From Paulinella micropora (Eukaryota; Cercozoa; Imbricatea; Euglyphida), in the NCBI GenBank assembly GCA_009731375.1, contig BJOX01000061.1, positions 399,025 through 440,455 on the forward strand: a DNA stretch of 41,431 nucleotides. The letters run 5' to 3'. Position numbers and translations under genes: made by a program. Positions 9,736 through 19,831 of the stretch are shown here, one piece after another (within the stretch, counting starts at the first letter, position 1; each line of letters begins with the position of its first letter). Below the pieces are notes generated by a model. That model was not told where the DNA came from. It saw only the letters and a program-made list of their open reading frames with translations, and ran no database searches.

Positions 9736-9885
9736 AATGGCGCAATATTTACACCATGCTTTAATCTGCTGGGAGAAATTTCGTTATGACGGAGCGCGGC
9801 AAATGGATAGCAAATGGGCAATATTTTAGACCAGCCAACCTTGTCAACACGAATCCGTTTTTTCGTCCTTTAGCTGAACTTCGCC

Positions 9886-10497
9886 ATGGGGGCGATTCTT
9901 GGTATGTCGCTTCAATCTTCGTTGTCATTGTTTATTTTGATTCTCCCTGTGTTACTTTCTGTCGAATTGCATTCTATGATAGATAAGAATTCCTGTTGAA
10001 AACTTTCACCTGACTTCCTCTTCGCGATAATGACATCGACCTTAACTAGTCATAAACGACTCTGTCCACATCACAAAGTAGGACTATGACATGTCCATAA
10101 GGAGTTTCTTGTTACTTTAAAGCAAAAAGAGCGCCCCCAGTATCCATTCATCAACATTCCAATATGAAATGGTGTGATGGACAGCTCGGAGGGCGAACGG
10201 TTTCATCATTGACTTCGAGCAGAGTGGCAATCTAACAGGAACAGAGGGAAAGGTGGCCGCCCAAGTATTTAAAGGTCAGTTCCTTTGACGCTTCGCTTGT
10301 GTATAGTCCGGACGCACATTGTCTCACAAGTCAAACGTGAAAAAAACTGATAAGCCAGAAAAATTTATTTACTAAGTCACAAAGAAAAAATAGTAACAGG
10401 CAGAGAGGGGCGCAGTTGCAAAGAAGTGTGGTTGTTGTTATTTGTTTCACATTTATGAACATCAATTCGCTACATAAGGCAGCATCAATATCCTTTG

Positions 10498-10558
<61 letters not shown>

Positions 10559-11549
10559 NNNNNNNNNNTTTTGTTGCTCATCTGCCTCACCCATTCAAAT
10601 CATTTCTCTTGTGCTGTTAGAGTGTGAAGAGCAACTTATTCAAGACCATGAGGCCATGCTTCAACTAATAGACGAGTATAAAGGGTGTCGAGAATTAGTA
10701 AGTCTACCTCTTCTCCGAAATCTGCTCTGTAACGCGTACGTTCTATCGCACGTACATTCGTGTAGGCAAGGATCGCTATGACAACACCAACAAGGGAAAA
10801 CGAAATAGCTGCTTTCGAAGGACTGCTAGGAGCGGTCCAATCAATCCGCTCTTTCTTTAACTATTCGGTACTCTTTCCGTCTCAAAATTGAGTTGTCAGT
10901 GTCTGTCGTTTGTTTGCAGACAAAATTAACAGAGATCTTCCCAGAGCTTCTGGTTGCACTTTGCGAGAAGCCTTTGAACGAACAGCCGGCACTAGCAACA
11001 CAGCTCGCCAAACTCTTCGATTTTGCGCTCCAGTTTGACCAAACGCGCATGATGCGCCCCAACCTCTCCAACGACTTCTCCTACTACCGCCGCCTCCTCC
11101 CAAAATTCTCCAAGCATCCCAAGGTAACTGTGAAAGACGATGAGGCCAGTGGCATGGCCCTTTTCACAGCCGAGCATATTCCCATGCTCAGCTCCATGAC
11201 CAAAGCCGCAGATCGTGCGGAGTCCAAGCTTCAGGGCCCAGAAAAGCAGGGGGCTCTACAACACTTGTTAGCTACAATGGCCAACTCTTGCAAGGCCATG
11301 CTTCAGCAGAAGAAGTATACTGACAGATCGGCATTGTTATGTGCCAGGGCCATGACTGGCTCTTTAGTCCTCTTCGATCTGGTTGGTCCCCAGTCTGCGT
11401 TTAGCAAGAGGTCACAGGTCGCTACCCGAGACTGCATTGTGGTGTTGAAAACAGATTTTCCAAAGGAGTTTGGTCTCATCAATGCCATCAAGTATTCAAC
11501 GAAAACCTTCTCCGAAGCTCCTTCCAGCATTCAAGATCTTTTTGACTAG
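9886..11549 (+). CDS. CYRI: CYRI (FAM49), Rac1-binding inhibitor of Scar/WAVE
   Basis: Five exons give a 304-residue protein (human CYRI-B has about 324): 9886-9901, 10185-10274, 10621-10697, 10766-10867 and 10920-11549 (stop TAG). All introns are GT-AG and all phases agree. It starts MGAIL, preserving Gly2, the N-myristoylation site of the family. The CYRI/DUF1394 domain fills the rest. The segment NDFSYYRR includes the Arg-Arg pair (residues 152-153) equivalent to R160/R161 of human CYRI-B, needed for binding active Rac1. The protein is expected at the plasma membrane, where it limits Rac1-driven WAVE activation. Intron 2 holds poly(T) and a 10-N gap. Exon joins are my reading of splice sites; family identity is clear throughout. 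Confidence 0.92.
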
Positions 11550-11754
11550 ACAGCATGACTCCCATATATTTTATTCATTCATCACATTATTTGACCCTTC
11601 TCGGTTATACAATACTTTCAGCTATCATATCCTCCTCCCCTGGCGACTTACAATGTTATATAATTCTCTTAAATCGCTATCTGAAGCAATCCAAGAAGCC
11701 AAGTACTGAGATATTGCAACCTTTCTAGCGACCAACAGATTGTTAGAGTATTAT

Positions 11755-11760
11755 AATAAA
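11755..11760 (+). terminator. AATAAA poly(A) signal of CYRI
   Basis: Canonical AATAAA about 205 bases downstream of the CYRI stop codon, in AT-rich 3' UTR. It is the first such signal after the stop on this strand. Confidence 0.7.
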
Positions 11761-11957
11761 TATGATAACCTGGAACAATGGCAAAACATACTGTCTGCAG
11801 TAAGTTTTTTTTTTTACGCAAACACGGTTTTAACCCTTAACCGGGCAATCCATATTTGTGGTTTAAAACCGCATTTGTGGATCTTGTGGATTGTTGAAGT
11901 TTTTAAGCCCGAAATGTGACAATATTAGCAGTACTTTGTATATATTAAATACTTCTG

Positions 11958-12840
11958 TCAATGAGAACTTCTGCTATCCATCGCATGTTCTTGTGCCGCC
12001 AACGCATTGTCGAAGGGCTGATTGCGCGAGGACGCCTGAAATACACACGGTGTCGCACTCTGCACCACAGAAACCTTGATGCCCTGCATTGTCAAGTCAG
12101 CGGCTGTGCGCAATAAATCCTGGCTCGGGGCCAGGCCTGCTAGAACCACCTCGCTAATGCCGAGTTGCTCGAAAACGTCGAGCAGGCTTTCGTCACCGTT
12201 CTTAATCAAATTGTAACCCAGGTGTTACCCTTTTGTGGCACACTGCTTTGCGCCGCCTGCATCTCCTTGCTTGTACCAGAGGCTATGATTTTCAAAATCT
12301 ATAGCCGAGCGTTCCCGGGGCTGAACATACTGCTTCAGTTTGTAGATTATTTCAGTGTCACCATATCCAGGGCTTGCCGCGTTAGTTTGGTGCACTGTCA
12401 TTTGATGGGGTCGCTGGTGCAGGCTGGTGTGAACGTGTATTCGATGACGCCCTGAACACCGGCAGTGCCTGGAAAAATGATAGCGCCTTCATCAACATGC
12501 ACTACTTCTTGCGGAAGTCTCTTGAAGTCGGGAAAAGTAACGTGGCCTGTGCAATTGATTTTTTGTACGAACACTACTAACGCGTGTCGTAGACAAGCGC
12601 CCGTCTAGTAGCTTTAGTATGTCTGATAATAACCGTGACCGCTTGAACACCGGCTTGGCTCTTGAAAGCACAAGTTTTTTCATCAAGGCACGACTTTTGT
12701 AGTACGCATTGGATCACGTACGCTAAGCCGCCCACTAGTTTGGGGGCAGCCAAGCATGAATTGCCAGGGATTTTGATAGTGCTCATTGTCCACCTGTTCT
12801 CCTTTCCGTCTTTGATAACACTTCGTTTGCAAAATCGCAA
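11958..12840 (-). pseudogene. degraded isochorismatase-like coding relic (tentative)
   Basis: The downstream part (12209-11958) reads GISEVVLAGLAPSQDLLRTA then ADLTMQGIKVSVVQ, resembling the last strand-helix of nicotinamidase/isochorismatase-fold hydrolases. The position where those enzymes carry the nucleophilic Cys (GLA-x-D-x-CV) reads QDLL here, so catalysis would be lost. Upstream are two related tandem segments (about 12577-12780 and 12420-12560) sharing a V/CLDEK-like and GVQ-V motif, in different frames and separated by stops. On the plus strand 12165-12455 is also open (96 codons, hydrophobic). I am unsure these pieces form one gene. Confidence 0.3.
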
Positions 12841-13039
12841 GCTGTAGGCATCACCCCCCGGATAGCCGGTAAAAAATACCTTTTCCTGGTGACAGGTGCA
12901 CCAGCTTGTTTTTCAGTATTATTTGTCCGGATTGGACCTGATGCCATTTTATTCCTGGTCTGTTGCCGTTTTCCTTTTGGCTTCACTGAGCTAATATAAC
13001 GAGACATCATTCTCATCTTTTGAGGACTGTGTTTGGTTG

Positions 13040-14230
13040 TATTACCGACTTTTTACGAGCTATCGTTGGGGGCATTACAAAGCTCTAAAAAAAACAAAAC
13101 AAAAAAATGAAACAAAAACACACACACTCTTGTGTTTTTCTCTCTTCCCCTCCCTCCTCACTCTCCCCGCCCTCCCTTTCCTCCCTTTTAGCTGGCTTCT
13201 TTCCCTCTCTTATGGTTCTATCCCTTTTTTTTTCTTTGCTTTTTTTTTCGGTTGTCCTTTTGTATCTACTTACTCCACTCCCCCCCCCCCCCCCCCTCTT
13301 TCCTTTTTTNNNNNNNNNNNNNNNNNNNNNNNNNNNNNNNNNNNNNNNNNNNNNNNNNNNNNNNNNNNNNNNNNNNNNNNNNNNNNNNNNNNNNNNNNNN
13401 NNNNNNNNNNNNNNNNNNNNNNNNNNNNNNNNNNNNNNNNNNNNNCCTCCCACCGCACACACCCGTGCTCGACAGGATAGAGCGTGGATACTACAAACAG
13501 TAACAACCACCAGGCGGGGAAGGGAGTGGAGGGGGCGTGGCTTTGGGCAAATCAAAAGTTGAGGTTCTCAACAAATCACATTACAAAAGAAACCCCCCAA
13601 TCGGCAAGAAAGAAGGGAGGGGAGCGGGAGTGAAAAACAGCCGGCCCTCCCTACTCCCCCTCCCCAAAAAAAAACGTGCGACAGACACAGAGAGAAAGGA
13701 ATAAGAAGGGAGGGCAGGACTAGAAAGGTATTAACGAAGTAGGAGTGTGGCAGGGAGACACAGTTTAGAAAAATTGCCCTCTTCTCACTCCTCACCCCCC
13801 CCCAAAAAAAGCTAATTAAGGTCTTTGCTTTCTTGTATCATTTTTATTGTTTTCTTGCTGCCTAAAGAAAGGCATTCTTTTGTTTCAATACTTCTGCCTC
13901 AGCAATTGGCCACCAAAAAATGTAACATTAATAAACTTTCTTCTGTCGCGCTTGTTTCGTCCCAAAGACGCTTGATTCCACAGCCCTTAATCCCTTTTTT
14001 TTGGCTGTAACAAGAAAATCTTATTAATAAATACACGCAAAGAGAAAACGAAAAGCAGATAGAGGAGGGTGCGGGAGGTGTGTGGCAGGGGCGGTGCCGA
14101 AGCATTTTAAATAGCTGTGCACAAAACTCATCGCCCTCCACGTCTGCCCCCTTTTTTTCCACCGCTAGAAAAACTGTTTCTAGTTTTCAGTTCAAGAGCA
14201 AAGAAACACCCAAATTTTTTTTTCTTTTCA
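13040..14230. other. low-complexity transition region with gap, no gene
   Basis: Pyrimidine-rich DNA (13.13-13.31 kb) ends in poly(C) and a 136-N gap (13310-13445). Purine-rich DNA follows, then AT-rich DNA at 13.8-14.05 kb. The plus strand has CTTATTAATAAATACACG near 14025, resembling the 3' end of the gene at 41314. TTTATT near 13845 could be a minus-strand poly(A) signal for the gene ending at 14235. This is where AT-leaning host-type DNA changes to the GC-rich island. Confidence 0.6.
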
Positions 14231-14234
14231 AGGG

Positions 14235-15105
14235 TTATAGTGTCAGGGAACGGGGCCCCGCCGCCGTGAACAGCATGACCACCTGTGTTCTCTCGGACGA
14301 TATCACCGGCGTCCGGCGTTGGCAATTGGTGTGCCGGTTGCGCGCGTACAGGTCCGGCTGCGCAAACAGCGGCCACGCCGCCAGCGCTAAGTCCAGCGCG
14401 GCCGCTAGCGCCAGCGCCTCGCCGTTACTGGCGCGGCCGGCGCCCGCGGCGGCGACCGCGCACGACAGCGAGATGAGCAGGCCGGCCGCCGGCGCGAGCC
14501 TGGGCAGGCCGGCCGCCGGCGCGAGCGGCTCGTACGGCGGCTGCACGCGGATGGCGGACTTCTGTCACAGCCGCCGCGCGAAAACTGCCGCGGCCCCCAG
14601 CGCCAGCGCCAGCGGCACCACGAGCCACGCCGCCACCACGGACTTCACGGCCGCCAGCACCATCACCGTGTAGGCCACGAGCAGTGCCAGGGCGCAAGCG
14701 CACTCCACCAAGTCGCGGCCGGGGTCGTAGGCGCGCGCGAACAAGAAGAGCACCACCGAAAACACGGCCGCCTTGTTCAGCGCCCAGCCCACGGCGGCCG
14801 CGGCGGGTTGGCGGCCGCGCGCCCAGGGCAGCCAGAAAGTTACGGTCCACAACATCGAGCGCAGCAGCGCCAGGCACGCCACCGTCCGCGGCCGGTCGGT
14901 GTTGAGCACCGCAGTGCTTCTGTAGCCCACGATCACCGCAGGCCTGCTCGGCCTCGGCGGGTTTCCACACAGCGGGACGTGGCGCGAGGCGTCGGAGGCG
15001 CAGCCACTGCTTGCAGCACAGGGCCGTCAGCACCAGCGCGTTGCCCCAGTGGAAAGCGAGCCAGCCAATCTTGCTCGCGTTCAGGCGCGCCCGTCCGGGC
15101 AACAT
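14235..15105 (-). pseudogene. multi-pass membrane protein A, disrupted
   Basis: Starts ATG at 15105 (MLPGRARLN). Open to about 14945, where the frame must shift to continue into a strongly hydrophobic reading frame with a TFWLPWARG motif and several predicted membrane segments. An in-frame TGA near 14567 is followed in the same frame by about 109 more codons ending TAA at 14235. It shares an N-terminal hydrophobic segment (W...NALVL) and the FWLPW motif with the neighbouring gene at 15642-16386 on the same strand, so they are paralogues. Function unknown. GC content is far above that of the CYRI region. Confidence 0.55.
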
Positions 15106-15264
15106 CTTGCCAACTGACAGAAAAACAAATGAAAGTCTCGTTGCACGCCTTTCTGCCCCCCAAAAATGATTAAGCTTGCCCCCCCCCCCCGTTTACGGAC
15201 AAACACGAAGCACTCACACCCACAAAAAATGGAGGGCGGGGGGCCATGGGTGGGAGGGACAGAC

Positions 15265-15398
15265 NNNNNNNNNNNNNNNNNNNNNNNNNNNNNNNNNNNN
15301 NNNNNNNNNNNNNNNNNNNNNNNNNNNNNNNNNNNNNNNNNNNNNNNNNNNNNNNNNNNNNNNNNNNNNNNNNNNNNNNNNNNNNNNNNNNNNNNNNN
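15265..15398. other. assembly gap (134 N)
   Basis: Gap flanked by poly(C)/G-rich and CT-rich low-complexity DNA (15.18-15.64 kb) between two minus-strand membrane protein genes. No gene was seen in the flanks. Confidence 0.95.
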
Positions 15399-15641
15399 AC
15401 CTCTTCTTTTTTCCCCGCTCGTAGCTTTAGATTTTGCACGGCCGGTCCGCGTTCTCTCTCTCTCTCTCTCATGGCCGGGAACTTTTTTTTTAGTATCTGT
15501 GAGCCGCTTGGTTCACGGAAGAATTTTTTCTCTTTAATTCTAAACGTCGTTCCTTTGTTTTTTTTTTCGTTTCTTTCAAGCTCAAGGTCCTTCTTCTTCT
15601 TCGTCCTCGTCCACGTTCGGTAAATGTTTGATAGGAGCAGG

Positions 15642-16386
15642 CTATTCTTTGCAGTCGTCGCTGTGCTGGGGTTTGTTTTCGGCTAGCGGGATGATGTCAA
15701 CTCCCGCAGCTCTCGGCTGCAACAACAAGAGCCACGTACTTGCCAGCAGGCCGAGCGTGGCCGAGAATGCCAGCAGGCGCGCCCCTTTCATGTGCTCTGT
15801 GATCGCGCCCAGGGACCCCAGCACACACGAACCGTACAGCATAGCGGCCACCCTGCCAATCAGCCAGCCCTTAGGTCGCCGCGGAGCCAGCGACGCGTAC
15901 TGAGAGCCGGCTTTCTCTAGCAGCCGCCGGCAGCCGCGCTGTACGGCCGGAATGAACAGAAGCGAGCGCGCTACGGGCGGCAGGGCCCAGGCCGCCGCCG
16001 CCGATCCCACCTCCAGCGCCAGCGCCGCTGCCAGCGAATACATGACCGCGCAGCCAAGCGCCAGCGAACTGGAATTTTGCAGGTACAAACGGCCCGGCGC
16101 AGACAAACAGCAGCTCACCTGCCGCCCACGGCTGGCTTGCGACTGGCTCAGAGCCCTCGTTGGTCCAGGGCAGCCAGAAGAACGCGTACCACACCAAGTA
16201 GTGCAGCAGAGCCGCTACCGCGACCGCCGCGCGGTATTCCGTGCGCACAAAACATGGCCGGCGCCACGCCGCGGCGGCTACGAGCAGCAGCGCGCTCGCG
16301 CTGTTGACGACAATCCACGTGATCATGTTTTTGTCGAGATTCTCGGCCTTGGGCAGCGCCCACTGCACGCGTCCGGTCCAGCTCAT
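15642..16386 (-). pseudogene. multi-pass membrane protein B, one frameshift
   Basis: Starts ATG at 16386 (MSWTGRVQWALPK) and is open to about 16090. A one-base shift is then needed to reach the frame that runs to TAG at 15642. The combined product would be about 245 residues with roughly five hydrophobic segments: ITWIVVNSASALLLVAAAAW, a segment ending FFWLPW, an Ala/Leu-rich pair, and two near the C-terminus. The FWLPW motif followed by an acidic or polar turn is shared with protein A. No catalytic motif is visible. Function unknown. Confidence 0.6.
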
Positions 16387-16520
16387 CTTGTGTCCGGATT
16401 TTTTTTTTCTTTTCCTTTTGTTTTGTGTTTTCCTCCTTTTTCGGTCCTGGTTGGGGATTTTTTGGGGGAGGAAATGAGAATTTTGCTTTTTTTTTTTTTT
16501 TTGCAAGGAAGACTGTGCGC

Positions 16521-17112
16521 NNNNNNNNNNNNNNNNNNNNNNNNNNNNNNNNNNNNNNNNNNNNNNNNNNNNNNNNNNNNNNNNNNNNNNNNNNNNNNNN
16601 NNNNNNNNNNNNNNNNNNNNNNNNNNNNNNNNNNNNNNNNNNNNNNNNNNNNNNNNNNNNNNNNNNNNNNNNNNNNNNNNNNNNNNNNNNNNNNNNNNNN
16701 NNNNNNNNNNNNNNNNNNNNNNNNNNNNNNNNNNNNNNNNNNNNNNNNNNNNNNNNNNNNNNNNNNNNNNNNNNNNNNNNNNNNNNNNNNNNNNNNNNNN
16801 NNNNNNNNNNNNNNNNNNNNNNNNNNNNNNNNNNNNNNNNNNNNNNNNNNNNNNNNNNNNNNNNNNNNNNNNNNNNNNNNNNNNNNNNNNNNNNNNNNNN
16901 NNNNNNNNNNNNNNNNNNNNNNNNNNNNNNNNNNNNNNNNNNNNNNNNNNNNNNNNNNNNNNNNNNNNNNNNNNNNNNNNNNNNNNNNNNNNNNNNNNNN
17001 NNNNNNNNNNNNNNNNNNNNNNNNNNNNNNNNNNNNNNNNNNNNNNNNNNNNNNNNNNNNNNNNNNNNNNNNNNNNNNNNNNNNNNNNNNNNNNNNNNNN
17101 NNNNNNNNNNNN
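16521..17112. other. assembly gap (592 N)
   Basis: No sequence. The flanks are T-rich on the left and G-rich on the right (17130-17220). Confidence 0.99.
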
Positions 17113-17269
17113 CTCTCCCCGTTCTTTTTTTTAGGGGGGGGGGTGGGGAGGAGGGGCGGGGGAGGGACTTTGGTGTGTGCGTGTACATGTGTCGTGCCTG
17201 TTGTTTTCTTTTTAGTTGGGGGGTGCAGGCACGGCCACTCTTTCCTTGCGCTGCCGGCGTGCCGAGAGG

Positions 17270-18377
17270 ATGATGATGATGAGGCAACACGCGTGTTATC
17301 TGCTGGAACCCGCACTTGCGGAAAATGTCGCGAACGAGCTTAGGGCGAGCTGGCAAAGCTACCTCGACTGCACGCTCAACCTGCTACCGGCTACGTGCTC
17401 GAGGCCCGAGGTCCTGGCGTTCTGGCGCAAACCGGCCGGCAACAACCTGCAGCTGCTCGAGTTTGTTCTGTGCTACAGCTTCCAGCTGACGAAGGTCTTC
17501 CAAGAACTCCAAGAGATGTACCGGCGTAGTTTTAGCAGGGCCTGCTCGTTCCCGCTGCTAGAGCTGGTGGAGCGAGCTGTCCACTGGCAGGCCCAGAGGT
17601 TCTTCCGGGAGCTCGGCGGAGAACTCAGCAACGTGGTCTACGCCGACAACATCGTGGTTGGCGGCTGGGCCGGCAGCCTGAACGCCCCAGCGGTTGTGCA
17701 CGCGGCAGCGTGGAACGACCACATACCTGCTGCTAGTGGCCAGGCTTGATACCTCCTGGTGCAGCCAGAGCTGTTCGCCGTTGCAGCTGGCCATGCAACC
17801 CCTCGTGCCCCGCGCGGTTCAGGACGTGCAGGCCGCGGTAGACATTTTGATGCAGAGCCCCCGGTTGCTGGCCCCGCACGTGGCTTCGGGCATCGCGTTC
17901 TTCTGTGTGACACACAACAGTTCCCAGGAACCTGCACGGGTGCTCCACGGCGCCCTGCGCGCGGCCGCCCGGCGCCGCTTCAAGCCGATCCGCTTCTGCC
18001 AAGTGCGAGGCCCCAGCCTCCTGGCGCTTATGAGCGCCACGAGGCTGGCGAGCCCCGACCCGGAGCTACTGTGCCTGCTGCTCAGGCACGGGGCCGTGTA
18101 CAAGGCCGGCAGCTCTGGCTCTACCCCAGAGCAACGTGACGTAGTTCGCGCTTGGCTAGCTTCTGTGCGCCCCATTCACGACGAACTGCTCGCCCGCGGG
18201 CGCCGGCTGGCGCTGCTCAGCCTAGACATTGGCGCCAAGGAAACGGAAGAACTGAGAGTCTGGCGGCTAGGCGCGGGCTCCGCGCTCTTGCGGGCCGAAC
18301 TGGTCATACCGCCCGTCCCAACCCTCGCGCAGCGTCGCGACGCCGCGCGGGCACAAAAGACGTCGTCCGCAGGCTAA
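17270..18377 (+). pseudogene. unknown island protein D, frameshifted
   Basis: ATG at 17270 (MMMMRQHACYLLEP) opens about 140 helical, Leu-rich residues. Near 17690-17740 the frame has to change, and the second frame continues to TAA at 18377, for about 365 residues in total. The second half is Ala/Leu/Arg-rich; the segment ELLCLLLRHGAVYKAG resembles one ankyrin helix pair, but a single weak match is not enough to assign the fold. Function not recognised. It is convergent with the minus-strand gene ending at 18631. Confidence 0.5.
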
Positions 18378-18464
18378 ACGAAAAAAAAAGTATGTTAGGG
18401 AACACACACAAAAAAGAAAGAGCTACAAGGAAAAAAAGACATTTTGTTACAAAAAAAAAAACAC

Positions 18465-18471
<7 letters not shown>

Positions 18472-18518
<47 letters not shown>
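18472..18518. repeat. (GA)n microsatellite between convergent genes
   Basis: Pure AG repeat in the 250-bp space between the stop codons of two convergent genes, flanked by A-rich DNA. Confidence 0.95.
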
Positions 18519-18522
<4 letters not shown>

Positions 18523-18630
18523 GAGAGCGCGCATCACCAGAAATTTAAAATTAAAAAGGACTTTTTTTAATGTCTAGAGTTAACAACGTTAAGTCTCCGG
18601 TGGTTTGCCTTCTTCGGTTCAATATTTTTG

Positions 18631-19319
18631 TCACGCCGTCGAGATCGACAGGAGATCGCTGCAGCTCTCCGCGCGCCGCGCCCGCCTGCGCTTGACTGCT
18701 TCCGCGCGGGCCTCGTGGTAGATGCGCAGTTGACAGGCGCATAGCCACAGCTCGGAAAAAGCAAGCAGGCTGCTGATAGTAGCAAGCGGTAACGCGGGCA
18801 GGCCGCTGCAAGAAATCGTCGCGAGCTTGACCCACACAAGCGCATACAGCACGTGCAGTGCCTGGGCGCAAAACAGCCACCGCAGCGTGAGCCAAGCCTG
18901 CGCGCGGACGTACGCCACCCGGCCGGCCACCCGCAGGGGCATGTTGTGCAGACCACCGCGCGCCTGACGCGCCATCCAGCGCTGGTCCCGATTTAGTCTG
19001 TGCAGGTTTAGTGCCTGGTAAGCCGCCGTGGTCGCTTGGACCGGCCAGGCCGACTTGTACAGCGCAAAGGCGGCCGCGCCCACGTGCGCGGACAGCAGCG
19101 CTGCGCCAGCGCACGAGAGTTTCTCCGCGTTGTGCTTTCGGCCAAACCCCAGCAGCCCGGTGGGCGAACGGGAATGTATTTCGGCCCGCACCGGCCAGAT
19201 GAGGGCCACACGCAGGCCTCCGCGATATTCCGGTAACGCGGGCAGGCGTTTGAATCCGGTGCCCGCGACAAAAGCAACACGCACAGGTGCGCCAAGCACA
19301 GTACCGCTACCTCTTGCAT
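18631..19319 (-). pseudogene. multi-pass membrane protein C, disrupted
   Basis: ATG at 19319 opens a signal-anchor-like hydrophobic stretch (VAVLCLAHLCVLLLS). Within about 150 bases the better coding frame becomes a different one, which runs to TGA at 18631. That frame has hydrophobic segments around CAGAALLSAHVGAAAFALY, WLTLRWLFCAQALHVLYALV and ATISSLLAFSELWL, and a basic C-terminus (AVKRRRARRA). The layout is weakly reminiscent of TMEM33/PEX11-type membrane-shaping proteins and of proteins A and B, but no diagnostic motif is present. Function unknown. Confidence 0.45.
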
Positions 19320-19450
19320 CGAACCTTCCTGCTGACCACCTCCCCGCCCCTCCCCCGGCTGCTTTCTTTTTTTTAGGGGGCGAGGAGAGTGGTCTGTTGG
19401 AGTGTTTGTTTTTTCTTTGGCTGGGCAGGTCTTTTTTCTTGCCCCTCCAT

Positions 19451-19561
19451 NNNNNNNNNNNNNNNNNNNNNNNNNNNNNNNNNNNNNNNNNNNNNNNNNN
19501 NNNNNNNNNNNNNNNNNNNNNNNNNNNNNNNNNNNNNNNNNNNNNNNNNNNNNNNNNNNNN
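19451..19561. other. assembly gap between divergent genes
   Basis: A 111-N gap followed by poly(C) (19562-19579), between divergent genes starting at 19319 (minus) and 19832 (plus). Any bidirectional promoter would lie here; no TATA box is visible in the remaining sequence. Confidence 0.9.
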
Positions 19562-19831
19562 CCCCCCCCCCCCCCCCCCACCCCTCCACTCGGCCCGTTG
19601 GGGAGGTTTTTGCAGTCGTTGTTTCCGCGGGAGGGGCCCCCGCAGACAAAAGGAACAAAAACATTACGAGGAACTAACAAACAGCAAAAGAAAAAAGGAT
19701 TTGCTCTCGGCCGCTACTCTCGCACCGCCCCCCCCCCCCTCTTTTTTTCTGTCCCCTTTTCCAAACCACACTGCAAGAAAAAGCAAATCTGCAGCACACA
19801 AAAAAAGACGAGGTTAGGTATTACAAAGACA

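Noticed and set aside
17638-18175. Minus-strand frames within gene D
   Set aside because: GC-rich DNA leaves antisense frames open; composition and helical pattern favour the plus strand.
17270-18377. Ankyrin-repeat protein
   Set aside because: Only one helix pair resembles an ankyrin unit; no tandem repeats follow.
18631-19319. Assignment of membrane protein C as PEX11 or TMEM33
   Set aside because: Only hydrophobic layout agrees; no conserved motif could be identified by eye.
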